A DNA stretch of 64,000 bases from the NCBI GenBank assembly GCA_034437555.1, contig DAOTTQ010000057.1:58318-122317 (forward strand), read 5' to 3'. This document shows, piece by piece, positions 34,276-44,377 of this stretch. The DNA comes from JANWYT01 sp034437555. GTDB lineage: Bacteria > Chloroflexota > Anaerolineae > Aggregatilineales > Phototrophicaceae. The position numbers and the translations under genes were made by a program. Numbering within the stretch: position 1 is the first letter of the stretch; each line of letters starts with the position of its first letter. Below the pieces are notes generated by a model, which did not search any database, was not told the origin of the DNA, and worked only from the letters and a program-made list of their open reading frames with translations.

Positions 34276-36351
34276 TTGAATCGTTTACAGCACGAAACAA
34301 GCCCGTACTTACTTCAACACAAAGATAATCCCGTTGATTGGTATGCGTGGGGTGAAGAAGCCTTTTCGCAGTCGAAAGCCCAAAACAAGCCCATCTTATT
34401 AAGTGTGGGCTATAGTGCATGCCATTGGTGTCATGTGATGGCGCACGAAAGTTTTGAAGACCCCGAAACCGCCGAGATGATGAACCGCCTGTTTATCAAC
34501 GTAAAAGTTGACCGTGAAGAACGCCCCGACATAGACGATATTTACATGCAGGCAGTTATGGCAATGCGCCGTAGTGGGGGCTGGCCCATGACCGTTTTCT
34601 TGTTCCCTGATGGTCGCCCGTTCTACGGAGGCACATATTACCCCCGTGAACCGCGCTATGGGATGCCGTCTTTTATGCAGGTGATGGACGCGGTGTATGA
34701 TGCCTATGTGAACCGCCATGATGAACTAAGCGAACAAGCCGACAATTTAACGTCATCGCTAGACCGCGCTTTTTTGCGGTTGGATGATGTGAGTGATGAC
34801 GGTTTTAGTGAAACCCTCTTAGAGGCGGGCGCAAAGGGCTTGCTGGCAGACTTTGACGAAATTAACGGCGGCTTTGGAGGCGCACCTAAGTTTCCTAACC
34901 CCATGAATTTGGCGTATTTACTGCGCTTTGCACACCACACACAGCGCGATGATGCCCTGAGTGCCGTGTCCTTTTCACTACAAAAGATGGCGCATGGCGG
35001 TATTTATGACCATGTGGGCGGTGGATTTCACCGCTATGCCGTAGATGAGGTTTGGCTAGTGCCACACTTTGAGAAGATGCTGTATGACAACGCCCAATTA
35101 AGTCGCTTATATGCTCAAGCGTATCGGGCAACAGGGAATGAGGCGTTTAAGCGTGTGGCGTGTGACATTTACGACTATGTGCTACGCGAGATGACTGCGC
35201 CCGAAGGCGGGTTCTATAGTGCTACTGATGCCGATAGTGAGGGCGAAGAGGGCAAGTTTTTTGTGTGGACAATTGATGAGTTAGAAGCGTCACTTGCGTC
35301 TCTTAGTGCCACACTCCCCAATGCCAGCGAAATTGCCATAGAGTATTTTTCCATGTCACGGGGGGGCAACTTTGAGGGAACGAATATCCTTAATATCCCC
35401 ACCGAACCCAGCGTGGTTGCTAAACGCCTTAGCATGCCTCTTGAAGAATTAGAGAGTGCAATCCAGCAAATTAAGGACAGGCTTTACGCAACCCGCACGA
35501 ATCGCCCGTTCCCATTGCTAGATGACAAGGTGATTACGTCATGGAATGGCATGATGCTTGCCAGCCTTGCTGAAGGCGCGCGCTTGCTCAATCGTCCCAA
35601 CTATTTAGGGGCAGCCGAGCGTGGCGGAGACTTCTTTTTGAATGACATTATGGCAAGTGATGGGCGTTTGTTTCGTACGTCTAAAAATGAGGTACACAAG
35701 GGCAATGCCTATTTAGAGGACTATGCCAACCTGATAGATGCCTTCTTAGAACTGTATCAATCTACGTTCTTAGGCAAGTGGTTTGTGGCGGCGCAAAAGC
35801 TGGCAGAATTTGTGTTGGCGCACTTTTTAGCCGAAACGCAAGATGGCTTTTTTGATACCAGTAACGACCACGAGCAACTCATTGTGCGCCCCCGTAGCCT
35901 ACAAGATAACGCTGTTCCTAGTGGCAATAGCATGATGAGCAAGCAATTATTGAGGCTTTTTGCCCTAACAGGCAACCCCACCTATGAAGAAGTGGCACGC
36001 AACGCGCTTCGTCCTTTATTGCCTGCCATGCAACAATACCCCCAAGCTTTTGGCGAAGCCCTTAACGCGGTGGATATGCTGGTGCGGGGCGCGTATGAAG
36101 TGGCACTTATCGGCAATCCCACCCAAGCCCCCACAAAGGCATTGTTGGCGGTACTGCACGAAGGCTACTATCCTAATGCCGTTGTCGCGCTGGCGCGTGA
36201 GTCTATCCAAGACAGCGAGAAAGAGCCAATTGCGCTTTTGCACCATCGCCCCCAAAAAGACGGACAGCCCACAGCGTATGTTTGCAGGCATTTTATTTGT
36301 GCAAATCCTACAACATCGCCTGCGGAACTTGAAAGTCTCTTGCGTGTTTAA
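34276..36351 (+). CDS. DUF255 thioredoxin-like/six-hairpin protein (YyaL/SSP411 type)
   Basis: A 691-residue protein of the family of YyaL and human spermatogenesis-associated protein 20. Seen: the N-terminal thioredoxin-fold domain with NRLQHETSPYLLQHKDNPVDWY, ACHWCHVM (Cys pair near 49/52), VKVDREERPDID and GWPMTVFLFPDGRPF; then an (alpha/alpha)6 toroid like glycan epimerases (HVGGGFHRYAVDEVWLVPHFEKMLYDNAQL, WNGMMLASLAEG). The start is TTG at 34276 and starts exactly at the conserved N-terminus. The catalytic role of the family is not settled. Same operon as the upstream unknown gene. Confidence 0.9.
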   Translation: MNRLQHETSPYLLQHKDNPVDWYAWGEEAFSQSKAQNKPILLSVGYSACHWCHVMAHESFEDPETAEMMNRLFINVKVDREERPDIDDIYMQAVMAMRRSGGWPMTVFLFPDGRPFYGGTYYPREPRYGMPSFMQVMDAVYDAYVNRHDELSEQADNLTSSLDRAFLRLDDVSDDGFSETLLEAGAKGLLADFDEINGGFGGAPKFPNPMNLAYLLRFAHHTQRDDALSAVSFSLQKMAHGGIYDHVGGGFHRYAVDEVWLVPHFEKMLYDNAQLSRLYAQAYRATGNEAFKRVACDIYDYVLREMTAPEGGFYSATDADSEGEEGKFFVWTIDELEASLASLSATLPNASEIAIEYFSMSRGGNFEGTNILNIPTEPSVVAKRLSMPLEELESAIQQIKDRLYATRTNRPFPLLDDKVITSWNGMMLASLAEGARLLNRPNYLGAAERGGDFFLNDIMASDGRLFRTSKNEVHKGNAYLEDYANLIDAFLELYQSTFLGKWFVAAQKLAEFVLAHFLAETQDGFFDTSNDHEQLIVRPRSLQDNAVPSGNSMMSKQLLRLFALTGNPTYEEVARNALRPLLPAMQQYPQAFGEALNAVDMLVRGAYEVALIGNPTQAPTKALLAVLHEGYYPNAVVALARESIQDSEKEPIALLHHRPQKDGQPTAYVCRHFICANPTTSPAELESLLRV

Positions 36352-36435
36352 CTAGATAACGTTATGGTTGTGTGCTGTAAGATGCACCAGCTGCAACATT
36401 GAAGATGAGAGAGACCTAAAACTAGGAGAACAATC

Positions 36436-39009
36436 ATGGTGAAACCGGTGGCAACGGTGAACGTGATGCCCAAATTACCTAAGGCATTGAGCCGTTTAGA
36501 AGAATTGGCTTATAACCTCCGCTTTACTTGGGATCATGAAACAATCAGCCTTTTTCGTCGTCTTGACCCCGACCTATGGGAAAAGACCCATCACAACCCC
36601 GTTTTAACGCTAGGGCTAACCAGCCAAGAGAAGTTTGAAGCGTTCAAGAACGACCCCGCTTATATGGCAAATTTAGAGCGCGTGCTTGCCGATTTTGATG
36701 CCTATCTACAACCCAAAAAGACATGGTACACCGATAAGTACCCCATCACTGGCAAAAATAATAAGCCTGTCATCGGCTATTTTTCTATGGAATTTGGCTT
36801 GGGCGAAAGCCTTCCTAATTATAGTGGTGGCTTGGGTATTTTAAGTGGCGACCATCTAAAGAGTGCCAGTGACCTTAACATCCCGTTGGTGGCGGTGGGC
36901 TTGCTGTATCAAGAGGGCTACTTCCAACAATACCTGAATGCCGATGGTTGGCAACAAGAGCTATATCCCATTAACGATTTCGCTAATATGCCCCTTAAGC
37001 TAGAACGCGATAAGAACGGTGAACCCCTGCGGATTGACGTACAATTGCCCAATCGCAGGCTGTACGCCCAAATTTGGCGCGCGCAAGTGGGGCGCGTGCC
37101 ATTATTCTTGCTGGATACTAATATCCCCGAAAACCCCCGTGAAGAAGACCGTAGTCTAACAGACCGCCTATACGGTGGCGATAAGCGCACCCGTATTCGC
37201 CAAGAAATTGTGCTAGGGGTGGGCGGTATTCGCGCCCTAGAAGCCTTAGGCTTGCGCCCAACTGCTGTTCACATGAACGAAGGTCACAGCGCATTTTCGG
37301 CACTAGAGCGGATTCGCTTGGTGATGGGTGAAAATGGTTTGTCTTTCTCCCAAGCGAAAGAAATTGTGTCTGCCAGTACCGTCTTTACGTTACACACGCC
37401 TGTTCCTGCGGGCTTGGAACGCTTTGGCTATGACCTGATAGACGAACACTTTGTGGAATATATGAAAGAACTCGGCTTAACACGCAACGAATTTCACGAT
37501 TTAGGGCGCGAAAACATGGGAACATACGACTTGTTCTCTATGTCTGTAATGGCATTAAAGATGTCCTATGGCGCAAATGGTGTGGCAAAGCTTCATGGTG
37601 AAGTAAGCCGTGAAATGTGGCAATGGATGTATAAGCAAGTGCCGGAAAAAGAAGTGCCGATTGAAAGCGTTACCAACGGGATTCACGTTCAAACGTGGCT
37701 TAGCCGTGAAATGGGAACACTTTATGACCGTTACCTAGACCCCGCATGGCGCACCGAAGAATGGCGCAAGGATGTTTGGGAAGGGGTGGACAGCATTCCT
37801 GATAGTGAGCTTTGGCGCACTCACGCTCGCCGTCGTGAGCGTTTGGTGGCATTTTGTCGCACTAAGCTAAAACAACAATTGTTGAACAGAGGTGCATCAC
37901 AATCAGAAATTGCGTTTGCTGATGAAGTGCTAAACCCCGACGCACTGACCATTGGGTTTGCGCGCCGTTTTGCCACTTATAAGCGTGCAACGCTCATTTT
38001 CCAAGATTTAGACTTGCTAGACCGCCTTGTAAACAACCCCGACCGCCCCATGCAATTTATTTTTGCGGGCAAGGCGCACCCCCACGACAACGAAGGTAAG
38101 GCGTTTATTCGTGAAATTGTGCGTGTTGCAAGTATCCCCAAGTTCCGTAATAGCATCGTGTTCTTAGAGAATTACGATATGAACGTGGCGCGTTACTTGG
38201 TGCAGGGTGTGGATGTTTGGTTAAATAACCCCCGCCGTCCTAAAGAAGCCAGTGGCACCAGTGGCATGAAAGCCATTTACAACGGCGTACTCAACTTTAG
38301 CATTTTGGATGGCTGGTGGGCAGAAGCGTACACGCCCGAAGTCGGCTGGGCAATTGGCAATGGCGAAGAATATGACGAAGCCTTTGCGCTTGACCAAGAC
38401 CGCATCGAAAGCCTTGCGCTGTATAATGTGCTAGAAAAAGAACTTATCCCCACATTCTATAATCGTGGGCGTGATAGCCTGCCCCGTGAGTGGATTGCCA
38501 AGATGAAGAACGCCATCCGTGAATTAGCGGGTTTCTTTAGCACGCATCGCATGGTGCAAGAATACACCGAAGCCTATTATATGCCCGCGCATGAACGCGC
38601 TCACAAAATGACCACCCCCAAACTGGAAAATGCGCTTCCCTATGTGACATGGAAAATAAGCCTGCCACAACAATGGAAAGCCGTCCGTGTATTGGCGGTG
38701 AATGTGGATGATAAAGCCGTAAAAGTGGGCGCAAAGAGCGATATTACCACACGCATTGAGCTAGGTGAGCTAAAACCGCAAGATGTGCGCGTTCAGCTTT
38801 ACTACGGCACATTGAATACACGCGGTGACATTGTGAACGGTGAATCGGTGGATATGGAGTTATCAGAAAGCAATAACGACGGTTCTTATACCTTTAAGGT
38901 GGCACATAAGTATGTGAACACTGGCGAACAAGGCTTGTCTGTGCGTGTAATGCCCCACCACGAATTTTTGGCAAGCCCTTTCCAAACGGGCTTAGTGACT
39001 TGGGCATAG
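36436..39009 (+). CDS. glgP: Alpha-glucan phosphorylase
   Basis: An 857-residue GT35 enzyme releasing glucose 1-phosphate from glycogen or maltodextrin. Seen: an N-terminal DUF3417-type segment (NLRFTWDHETISLFRRLDPDLW), ICSSLP-less short form with GYFSMEFGLGESLPNYSGGLGILSGDHLKSASDL, NEGHSAF, GFARRFATYKRATL and the pyridoxal phosphate lysine in SGTSGMK (about K612) with DGWWAE. It belongs to the TIGR02094 (short, unregulated) subgroup typical of thermophiles and many Chloroflexota. Residues beyond about 730 form a beta-rich C-terminal extension of this subgroup. AGGAG precedes the ATG. It is convergent with a small E-set protein. Confidence 0.94.
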   Translation: MVKPVATVNVMPKLPKALSRLEELAYNLRFTWDHETISLFRRLDPDLWEKTHHNPVLTLGLTSQEKFEAFKNDPAYMANLERVLADFDAYLQPKKTWYTDKYPITGKNNKPVIGYFSMEFGLGESLPNYSGGLGILSGDHLKSASDLNIPLVAVGLLYQEGYFQQYLNADGWQQELYPINDFANMPLKLERDKNGEPLRIDVQLPNRRLYAQIWRAQVGRVPLFLLDTNIPENPREEDRSLTDRLYGGDKRTRIRQEIVLGVGGIRALEALGLRPTAVHMNEGHSAFSALERIRLVMGENGLSFSQAKEIVSASTVFTLHTPVPAGLERFGYDLIDEHFVEYMKELGLTRNEFHDLGRENMGTYDLFSMSVMALKMSYGANGVAKLHGEVSREMWQWMYKQVPEKEVPIESVTNGIHVQTWLSREMGTLYDRYLDPAWRTEEWRKDVWEGVDSIPDSELWRTHARRRERLVAFCRTKLKQQLLNRGASQSEIAFADEVLNPDALTIGFARRFATYKRATLIFQDLDLLDRLVNNPDRPMQFIFAGKAHPHDNEGKAFIREIVRVASIPKFRNSIVFLENYDMNVARYLVQGVDVWLNNPRRPKEASGTSGMKAIYNGVLNFSILDGWWAEAYTPEVGWAIGNGEEYDEAFALDQDRIESLALYNVLEKELIPTFYNRGRDSLPREWIAKMKNAIRELAGFFSTHRMVQEYTEAYYMPAHERAHKMTTPKLENALPYVTWKISLPQQWKAVRVLAVNVDDKAVKVGAKSDITTRIELGELKPQDVRVQLYYGTLNTRGDIVNGESVDMELSESNNDGSYTFKVAHKYVNTGEQGLSVRVMPHHEFLASPFQTGLVTWA

Positions 39010-39060
39010 CTAAGCAGGGCTTGATGTAAAGCCATTGTGCCAGGTTATAAAAAGCGAAGG

Positions 39061-39091
39061 GGGGCAGTTCATAACGAACTGCCCCTTTTTT
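39061..39091. terminator. Intrinsic terminator after glgP
   Basis: GGGGCAGTTC (39061-39070), ATAAC loop, GAACTGCCCC (39076-39085), then T6. Perfect 10-bp stem. It lies 3 nt before the stop of the opposing E-set gene. Confidence 0.9.
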
Positions 39092-39093
39092 GA

Positions 39094-39390
39094 TTAAACA
39101 ATGACCACAGAATTATCGCCGTTATAGGGGTTAGGGGCGTATTTATCCGCGTCCCAGTCGTTGTGCCAAATGGTGTTGTTTACCAAGTAACGAAACTGAT
39201 ACTCTTTGCCTGCGTCCAAGGACAAGGTGAGCTTAAAACGCCCGTCTTTAAGGGCTTCCATTGGATGAGATTTTTCGTCCCATTCGTTAAAATCGCCTAC
39301 TAAATGCACCATTTCGGCTTTTAGTTCGGGGTTGGTATGAAATGTGACCTTGCACTTCTTGCCGCTCTTGTCGTATTGCTTCTTTAGCAT
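39094..39390 (-). CDS. Isoamylase-type early-set (CBM48/AMPK-like) domain protein
   Basis: A 98-residue stand-alone E-set domain. Seen: KVTFHTNPELKAEMVHLVGDFNEWDEKSHPM, FKLTLSLDAGKEYQFRYLVNN and WHNDWDADKYAPNPYNGDNSVV, the order found in the glycogen-binding domain of AMPK beta and in the N-terminal domain of branching enzymes; the Trp and FNxW positions fit a glucan-binding face. It has no catalytic domain, so a glucan-binding or scaffold role beside the convergent glgP is likely. Single gene. Confidence 0.85.
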   Translation of the reverse strand: MLKKQYDKSGKKCKVTFHTNPELKAEMVHLVGDFNEWDEKSHPMEALKDGRFKLTLSLDAGKEYQFRYLVNNTIWHNDWDADKYAPNPYNGDNSVVIV

Positions 39391-39565
39391 GGTGTTTTTC
39401 TTGCTCCATCTTGTGAACGAAAGTGTGTGTGTAGCGCGATTTTAGCACACTCTGTAACGCCCATAGTAGGGGAGGATATATGTACAAAGCGCGATACCCC
39501 TCTATCGGATTGAGCGTTCATCTGCTAAATTAGGGGCGCAATGACCCGCAATTCTGCCTTTAGAA

Positions 39566-40156
39566 ATGGAATCTCTTTTGAACATCCGCAAAGATAAATT
39601 GATTATCGTAGACCTAGAAGCCACCTGTTGGGAAGGCTATCATGCCCCTAAAGGACAAACCAACGAAGTCTTAGAGATTGGCGTTTGCCTACTCGATATG
39701 ACCACGTTTGAAATTACACAAAAGCAAAGCCTGTTAGTGCGCCCCACCGAAAGCATCATTAGCGAGTTTTGCACGCGCCTCACCACCATCACCCAAGACC
39801 TTGTAGACCGCGAAGGCATGGCGTTTAGTGAAGCGTGTGAACGTTTAGAAACAGAGTACGATTCTTCTCATCGCCTTTGGGGCGCGTGGGGCAGCTTTGA
39901 TTACACGCTAATGAGCCAACAATGCAAACGGCGCAACGTGCGTTACCCGTTTATCAAGCAATACGTCAATTTTAAGCGCGTATTTCAAGATACACACGGC
40001 AAACGGTTGGGCTTAAAATTTGCCCTAGAAGCGGTAGAATTACCCCAAGAAGGCACAGCACATCGTGGGCATGATGACGCTTATAACATTGCTGCATTGG
40101 TAAGTTATATGGTACAAAAACATGGCGCGGGCTTCTTGCGCCGTCATGGGTGGTAA
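39566..40156 (+). CDS. DEDDh 3'-5' exonuclease, ERI1/KapD-like
   Basis: A 196-residue exonuclease. Seen: ExoI VDLEATCW (D16, E18), ExoII WGSFD near 110 and ExoIII HRGHDDAYNIAALV near 168-180, completing the DEDDh set, with the ERI1-type spacing EVLEIGVCLLD. It resembles KapD and ERI1 proteins, which trim RNA or DNA 3' ends; the substrate here is unknown. ATG at 39566 has no clear ribosome site. The next gene starts 24 nt downstream. Confidence 0.85.
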   Translation: MESLLNIRKDKLIIVDLEATCWEGYHAPKGQTNEVLEIGVCLLDMTTFEITQKQSLLVRPTESIISEFCTRLTTITQDLVDREGMAFSEACERLETEYDSSHRLWGAWGSFDYTLMSQQCKRRNVRYPFIKQYVNFKRVFQDTHGKRLGLKFALEAVELPQEGTAHRGHDDAYNIAALVSYMVQKHGAGFLRRHGW

Positions 40157-40180
40157 CAATGATGGGGGGCAAATGACACA

Positions 40181-40654
40181 ATGAACGATAACCGACAAAG
40201 CGCACAAGATTACTTTAGAGCGTTGCTGCTTACCGTAGCAGGGCAGGCATTTGGGGCGGCGGGCTATGCGCTAGATGACAACCCCATTCGCACTATGGGG
40301 GGCATGATACGCTGGCAAAAACCTCTCACGGATGACCTGTGGGGCTTTATTGACTACCAAGTGCTTATTTACACGCCCAATGCCTATGCTTCTGAATCGT
40401 CCTCGCGTTTTCGGGTGTCCCTTACACGCACCCCCTTCAATGTACCCAAACCGAATAAACATCCGCGTTATTTTCACAGCACCCTTAGTCAATTGGTGGT
40501 GGGTGACTTCGGCGTTAATATCTTACCCAATGTTGACCATTGGTGGACGTTTAACGATACGACCTCATTGGGCAAAACGTTGGCAGAATCGGGGTATTTG
40601 GTGGTGGGGTACGGCATTCCGTTTTTAGAAGGCGATTTATTGCCCCCACAGTAA
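40181..40654 (+). CDS. Protein of unknown function, 157 residues
   Basis: A small soluble protein without signal peptide or TM, which I do not recognise. It has many aromatics (WGFIDYQVLIYTPNAY, PRYFHSTLSQL, VDHWWTFND) and predicted beta strands, with YLVVGYGIPFLEGDL at the end. GGGGGG precedes the ATG. It follows the exonuclease gene by 24 nt and probably shares its transcript. Confidence 0.7.
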   Translation: MNDNRQSAQDYFRALLLTVAGQAFGAAGYALDDNPIRTMGGMIRWQKPLTDDLWGFIDYQVLIYTPNAYASESSSRFRVSLTRTPFNVPKPNKHPRYFHSTLSQLVVGDFGVNILPNVDHWWTFNDTTSLGKTLAESGYLVVGYGIPFLEGDLLPPQ

Positions 40655-40697
40655 GCTCATTGTGAAGAGCGTAGGGATGACGTGGGGCAACTGTGAA

Positions 40698-40727
40698 TTG
40701 ACACACGCCCTTACACTTTCGCATAAT
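40698..40727 (+). promoter_or_regulatory. Predicted promoter of the SLT lipoprotein gene
   Basis: TTGACA (40698-40703), 18-nt spacer, CATAAT (40722-40727), 35 nt before the ATG at 40762. Confidence 0.6.
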
Positions 40728-40761
40728 GCCTTTACCCATTGTATAGACATTAGAGAGCCTT

Positions 40762-43287
40762 ATGCGCGTAAAAACGTTCTTCTGGGCAGGGGTGGTGTGC
40801 CTTTCGGCGTGTAACATGAACAATACGCCCTTGCCCACGCCCAACGATAGCAACCAAATTTTTATTACTGCCACGCCAGATTTACCCACACCCGATGCCG
40901 AAGGCGTGATTTACATTACTGCCACGCCACAATCGCAAGAGGGCTTACCCGCCTTGCCCAATAATTCTGTGGTAGAGGTGGCACAAGTCGTTGCCAGCCC
41001 TGCGCCCGCATTGCCTTCCCTTACACCCACACCCTATCAGCAACCTGTAGAGGCAATGGCACGCGCCAAACAAGAATTGCTTAACGGCTATTTTGAGCAA
41101 GCCACACGCACCTATACCGATATTCTGACACAAGGCGACCAGCTCTCGCCTGAAGTACGAGCAGAAGCGGCGTTTCGTCTGGGGCAAGCAGCCCTACAAG
41201 AAGGCTTGTTTACCGAAGCCCTTAATGCCCTCAACACGCTCATTAGCCTATTCCCCAATGATCAGCGCACACCACAAGCCTATTTCTTGCGTGGAGATGC
41301 TCATTTGGGCTTGTCACAATGGCAAGAAGCCCTAAACGACTTTACACAATACCTCGCGTTGCGTCCTAATTTGGTAGATAGCTATGCGTACGAGCGTATT
41401 GGTGATGCCCAGCTTGCATTAGGGCAAACGGACGGCGCACTTTCCAGCTATGAATTGTCTGCCAATGCCAGCCGTTCTTTAGTGCCACAACTGGCACTAA
41501 GAGAAAAAGTGGCACAAATTTTGCTGACCTATGGGCGTGATGCCGAAGCCATTGCCCAATATGATGCCATTCTAGCGGTTGCCCGAAACGCCCCTTATCG
41601 CGCTAGTATTGAGCTACAGGCGGCGCGTGCCATGCTCTTAACCGACCCCTCACAGGGCATGATGCGTGTTCGGGCGGTGTTTGATAATTACAATAGCACC
41701 CCAAGCGCGTATACCGCCATGAGCATCTTGCTTCAAAACGGCGTAGCCATTGACGGGCTATCACGGGGGCGCGTGGCGTATGCCCAACAGGACTATGTGC
41801 AAGCCATCAACGCGCTGAATGAGTTTACCTCTGCGGTGACATTAGATAGCATCCCCGCCGATTTGTATCTTACGTTAGGGCGTGCCTACCGTGAAATTGG
41901 CAATAGTGAGGCGGCGGTGGTGGCGTTCCAAACCATCATCCAAAGCTACAAGAACGACCCGCTCTTTGGCGATGCGCTATTAGAACAAGGGCGCACGCGC
42001 TTTTTAGCAGGGGACATCCCCAATGCTATTAACACTTATTTGAGTATCGCGCAGACCTACGGCTACTTAGAAGCTACCGCTTCTGAAGCCATGTGGCGGG
42101 CGGGCTATTTATACGGCACAAACGACGACCCCATCAAAGCCCGTGAAACGTTTATTTCTTTAGCAAATCAGTATCCTACCAGCGAATGGGCAAGCAATGG
42201 CTTGTTGTTGGCAGCTTCGGCAGCCGTTAGTAGCCAAGATTGGGCGGTAGCGGAAAATTTGTATGGGCGAATTTCTGCCATTAGCACCGGCGCAAATAAA
42301 GCGGCGGCGTATTTATGGGTGGGACGGCTTGCCCGTGAACGAGGGGACATCCGCGCCAGTGACGAGGCATTACAATTGGCGCGTGCCGCCTCTCCTGACA
42401 GCTATTTTGGGGCGCGCGCAACGGATATTTTGAACGGCGTAGAACCGTTTACTACCCCTGCACAGGTGCGCCTTACGTTTGATGATGTGGCAGACCGCGC
42501 CACCGCTGACGCATGGATAAGACAGACGTTTAATGTGCCTACGGACGTGGATTTAAGCCAATTATCGCCCACTCTACAAACCGATACCCGAATGGTAAGA
42601 GGGCTGGAACTGTGGGAATTGGCAGCGTATAGCGAAGCGATTGCTGAATTTAACGGCATCTTAGAAGAAGCCCGCACCAGTCGGGACGGCGCAACCTCTT
42701 ATCAATTGGCGATTGTGCTAAAAGAGTTGGGCGCGTATTACTCCTCCATCGTGGCAGCCGCTGATGTGATTGTGGCTTCGGGCGTACTTACATTGGATGC
42801 ACCGCGCTATATTGCCCGTATGCGTTACCCCGTGTATTTTACCGACCTTGTGACGCAAGAAGCCTCCAAGTATGGCTTTGACCCCCTGATGCTATTTGCA
42901 CTGATGCGCCAAGAAAGCCTATATAACACGAGCGCAGTAAGTAGTGCTGGCGCAACGGGCTTAACGCAAGTGATGCCTGCGACAGGGCAATACATCGCGG
43001 GTAAAATTGGCTATGGTGATTTTAATGCCAGTGACCTCACGCGCCCCCATGTGAGTGTAACGATGGGGGCGTTTTACATTGATGAGCAATTGCGCTTGTT
43101 TGATGGCAATGTCGCAGCAGCCCTCGCCGCATATAATGCCGGTCCGGGACGTGCTTTAGACTGGGTGCGCCTAAGTGGGGGTAGCCTAGATGCCTTGATG
43201 CTAACGATACAATTCCAAGAAACACGCACATACTTGGAGCGCATCTATAGCCACTATGCCATCTACCGCACGCTATACGGTGGCTAA
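40762..43287 (+). CDS. TPR-containing lytic transglycosylase (SLT) lipoprotein
   Basis: An 841-residue exported lipoprotein. Seen: lipobox LSAC (Cys near 14), a Thr/Pro linker (about 20-90), about 13 TPR-like helical repeats (95-620; for example EQATRTYTDILTQGD and AYFLRGDAHLGLSQWQEALNDF), and a C-terminal Slt70-type transglycosylase domain with catalytic E718 in MRQES, SSAGATGLTQVMP and ALAAYNAGPGR. It cleaves peptidoglycan glycan strands to anhydro-muropeptides. The TPR superhelix resembles the doughnut of Slt70. The next gene overlaps its last 32 nt. Confidence 0.9.
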   Translation: MRVKTFFWAGVVCLSACNMNNTPLPTPNDSNQIFITATPDLPTPDAEGVIYITATPQSQEGLPALPNNSVVEVAQVVASPAPALPSLTPTPYQQPVEAMARAKQELLNGYFEQATRTYTDILTQGDQLSPEVRAEAAFRLGQAALQEGLFTEALNALNTLISLFPNDQRTPQAYFLRGDAHLGLSQWQEALNDFTQYLALRPNLVDSYAYERIGDAQLALGQTDGALSSYELSANASRSLVPQLALREKVAQILLTYGRDAEAIAQYDAILAVARNAPYRASIELQAARAMLLTDPSQGMMRVRAVFDNYNSTPSAYTAMSILLQNGVAIDGLSRGRVAYAQQDYVQAINALNEFTSAVTLDSIPADLYLTLGRAYREIGNSEAAVVAFQTIIQSYKNDPLFGDALLEQGRTRFLAGDIPNAINTYLSIAQTYGYLEATASEAMWRAGYLYGTNDDPIKARETFISLANQYPTSEWASNGLLLAASAAVSSQDWAVAENLYGRISAISTGANKAAAYLWVGRLARERGDIRASDEALQLARAASPDSYFGARATDILNGVEPFTTPAQVRLTFDDVADRATADAWIRQTFNVPTDVDLSQLSPTLQTDTRMVRGLELWELAAYSEAIAEFNGILEEARTSRDGATSYQLAIVLKELGAYYSSIVAAADVIVASGVLTLDAPRYIARMRYPVYFTDLVTQEASKYGFDPLMLFALMRQESLYNTSAVSSAGATGLTQVMPATGQYIAGKIGYGDFNASDLTRPHVSVTMGAFYIDEQLRLFDGNVAAALAAYNAGPGRALDWVRLSGGSLDALMLTIQFQETRTYLERIYSHYAIYRTLYGG

Positions 43288-44329
43288 ACAACATTTGTTG
43301 AACACAGCCACACCACACCAGAGAGAGGCTCGCTTGTTTTTACGCACACGGCAATTAGAGGATGGGGTGGCGATGGTCGTCACCGATTTACACGGTTCTT
43401 GGCACGCCTATCAACAAACCCTTTCACGCTTTTTTGCCCATCATGAGCGGGGGGAGGCGCACCGCCTTATTTTTTGTGGGGATGTGGTGCATGCGCGCCG
43501 TCGGGGTGATGACGATGCCAGCCTAAAAATACTTCATGACATCATGCGCCTGCAAGCCGAATGGGGACAAGAGCGCGTGATGCTTTTGTGTGGCAACCAC
43601 GAAATACCGCACATTTACGGCACAACGCTTTCACGGGGCGACCATGAGTACACGCATACCCTAGAGTGGCAACTGCAAAACGCAGAAGCCACCGCACCCT
43701 ATAAGCGCGAAGAAGTGCGCCGATTTTTGCGTGGCTTGCCGTTTTATGTGTGGACGAAAGCAGGGGTAACGCTAACGCACGCGGGAGCGCCGCCCCATTC
43801 TGAACTGCAAGATACCCTCATGAACTTGCTCACGTTTGACCATGACGCGGTACTACGCCTTGCTGATGACCAACTCAAACGCTACGACATAAAGCACATG
43901 ACGAAGGATGCTAATTACGTGCGCCAAGCGCGTCAATTTTTGGCGGTGCAAAATAACAAAGACCCACGCCTAACCGAACTACTGCGCGGACAACTGATTA
44001 GCCAAACGTCTGAAGCCTTTGGCGAATTGTGGAGTGCGTTCTTTGGGCATAATGAAAGTGACAGTGGCTTTACGGTGTACTTGGCGGATGTGGAGAGCTT
44101 TTTAGCGCAAACCAGCACGTTTAGCCCTTATCCCCAAGCGTTTTTGGTGGCGGGGCATGTAACGGTACGTGCTGGTGGGTATCAGTGGGTGGGGGGAAAA
44201 CACTTACGCATTGCCAGCTACGCGCACGCTACCCCCCTAGAAAAAGGGCGGTATTTACTGTTTGATTGTGGTGCGCCTGTGAAAAATGCAAAGGATTTAG
44301 AGGCAGGCTTGCGCCCGTTGTTTAACTAA
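43256..44329 (+). CDS. Metallophosphoesterase
   Basis: A 357-residue calcineurin-like phosphoesterase. Seen: VTDLHGSW (DxH), FCGDVVHARRRGDDDA (GDxxD type), CGNHEIPH (GNHE), LTHAGAPP and LVAGHVTVRAGG (GHxx). These give all five metal-binding blocks of the PPP-like group. No signal peptide; a cytosolic enzyme. Start is uncertain: ATG at 43256 overlaps the upstream stop; a GTG at 43280 is an alternative. No good ribosome site, so translation may be coupled to the transglycosylase gene. Substrate unknown. Confidence 0.82.
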   Translation: MPSTARYTVAKQHLLNTATPHQREARLFLRTRQLEDGVAMVVTDLHGSWHAYQQTLSRFFAHHERGEAHRLIFCGDVVHARRRGDDDASLKILHDIMRLQAEWGQERVMLLCGNHEIPHIYGTTLSRGDHEYTHTLEWQLQNAEATAPYKREEVRRFLRGLPFYVWTKAGVTLTHAGAPPHSELQDTLMNLLTFDHDAVLRLADDQLKRYDIKHMTKDANYVRQARQFLAVQNNKDPRLTELLRGQLISQTSEAFGELWSAFFGHNESDSGFTVYLADVESFLAQTSTFSPYPQAFLVAGHVTVRAGGYQWVGGKHLRIASYAHATPLEKGRYLLFDCGAPVKNAKDLEAGLRPLFN

Positions 44330-44377
44330 TACGCGCGGTTTCGGCATAGAGTCTTCATCCTTGCCGACGAATAAAAA

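Noticed and set aside
36356..36365. 10-bp palindrome ATAACGTTAT upstream of glgP
   Set aside because: Short and AT-rich; expected often by chance and no second copy was found near other carbon genes.
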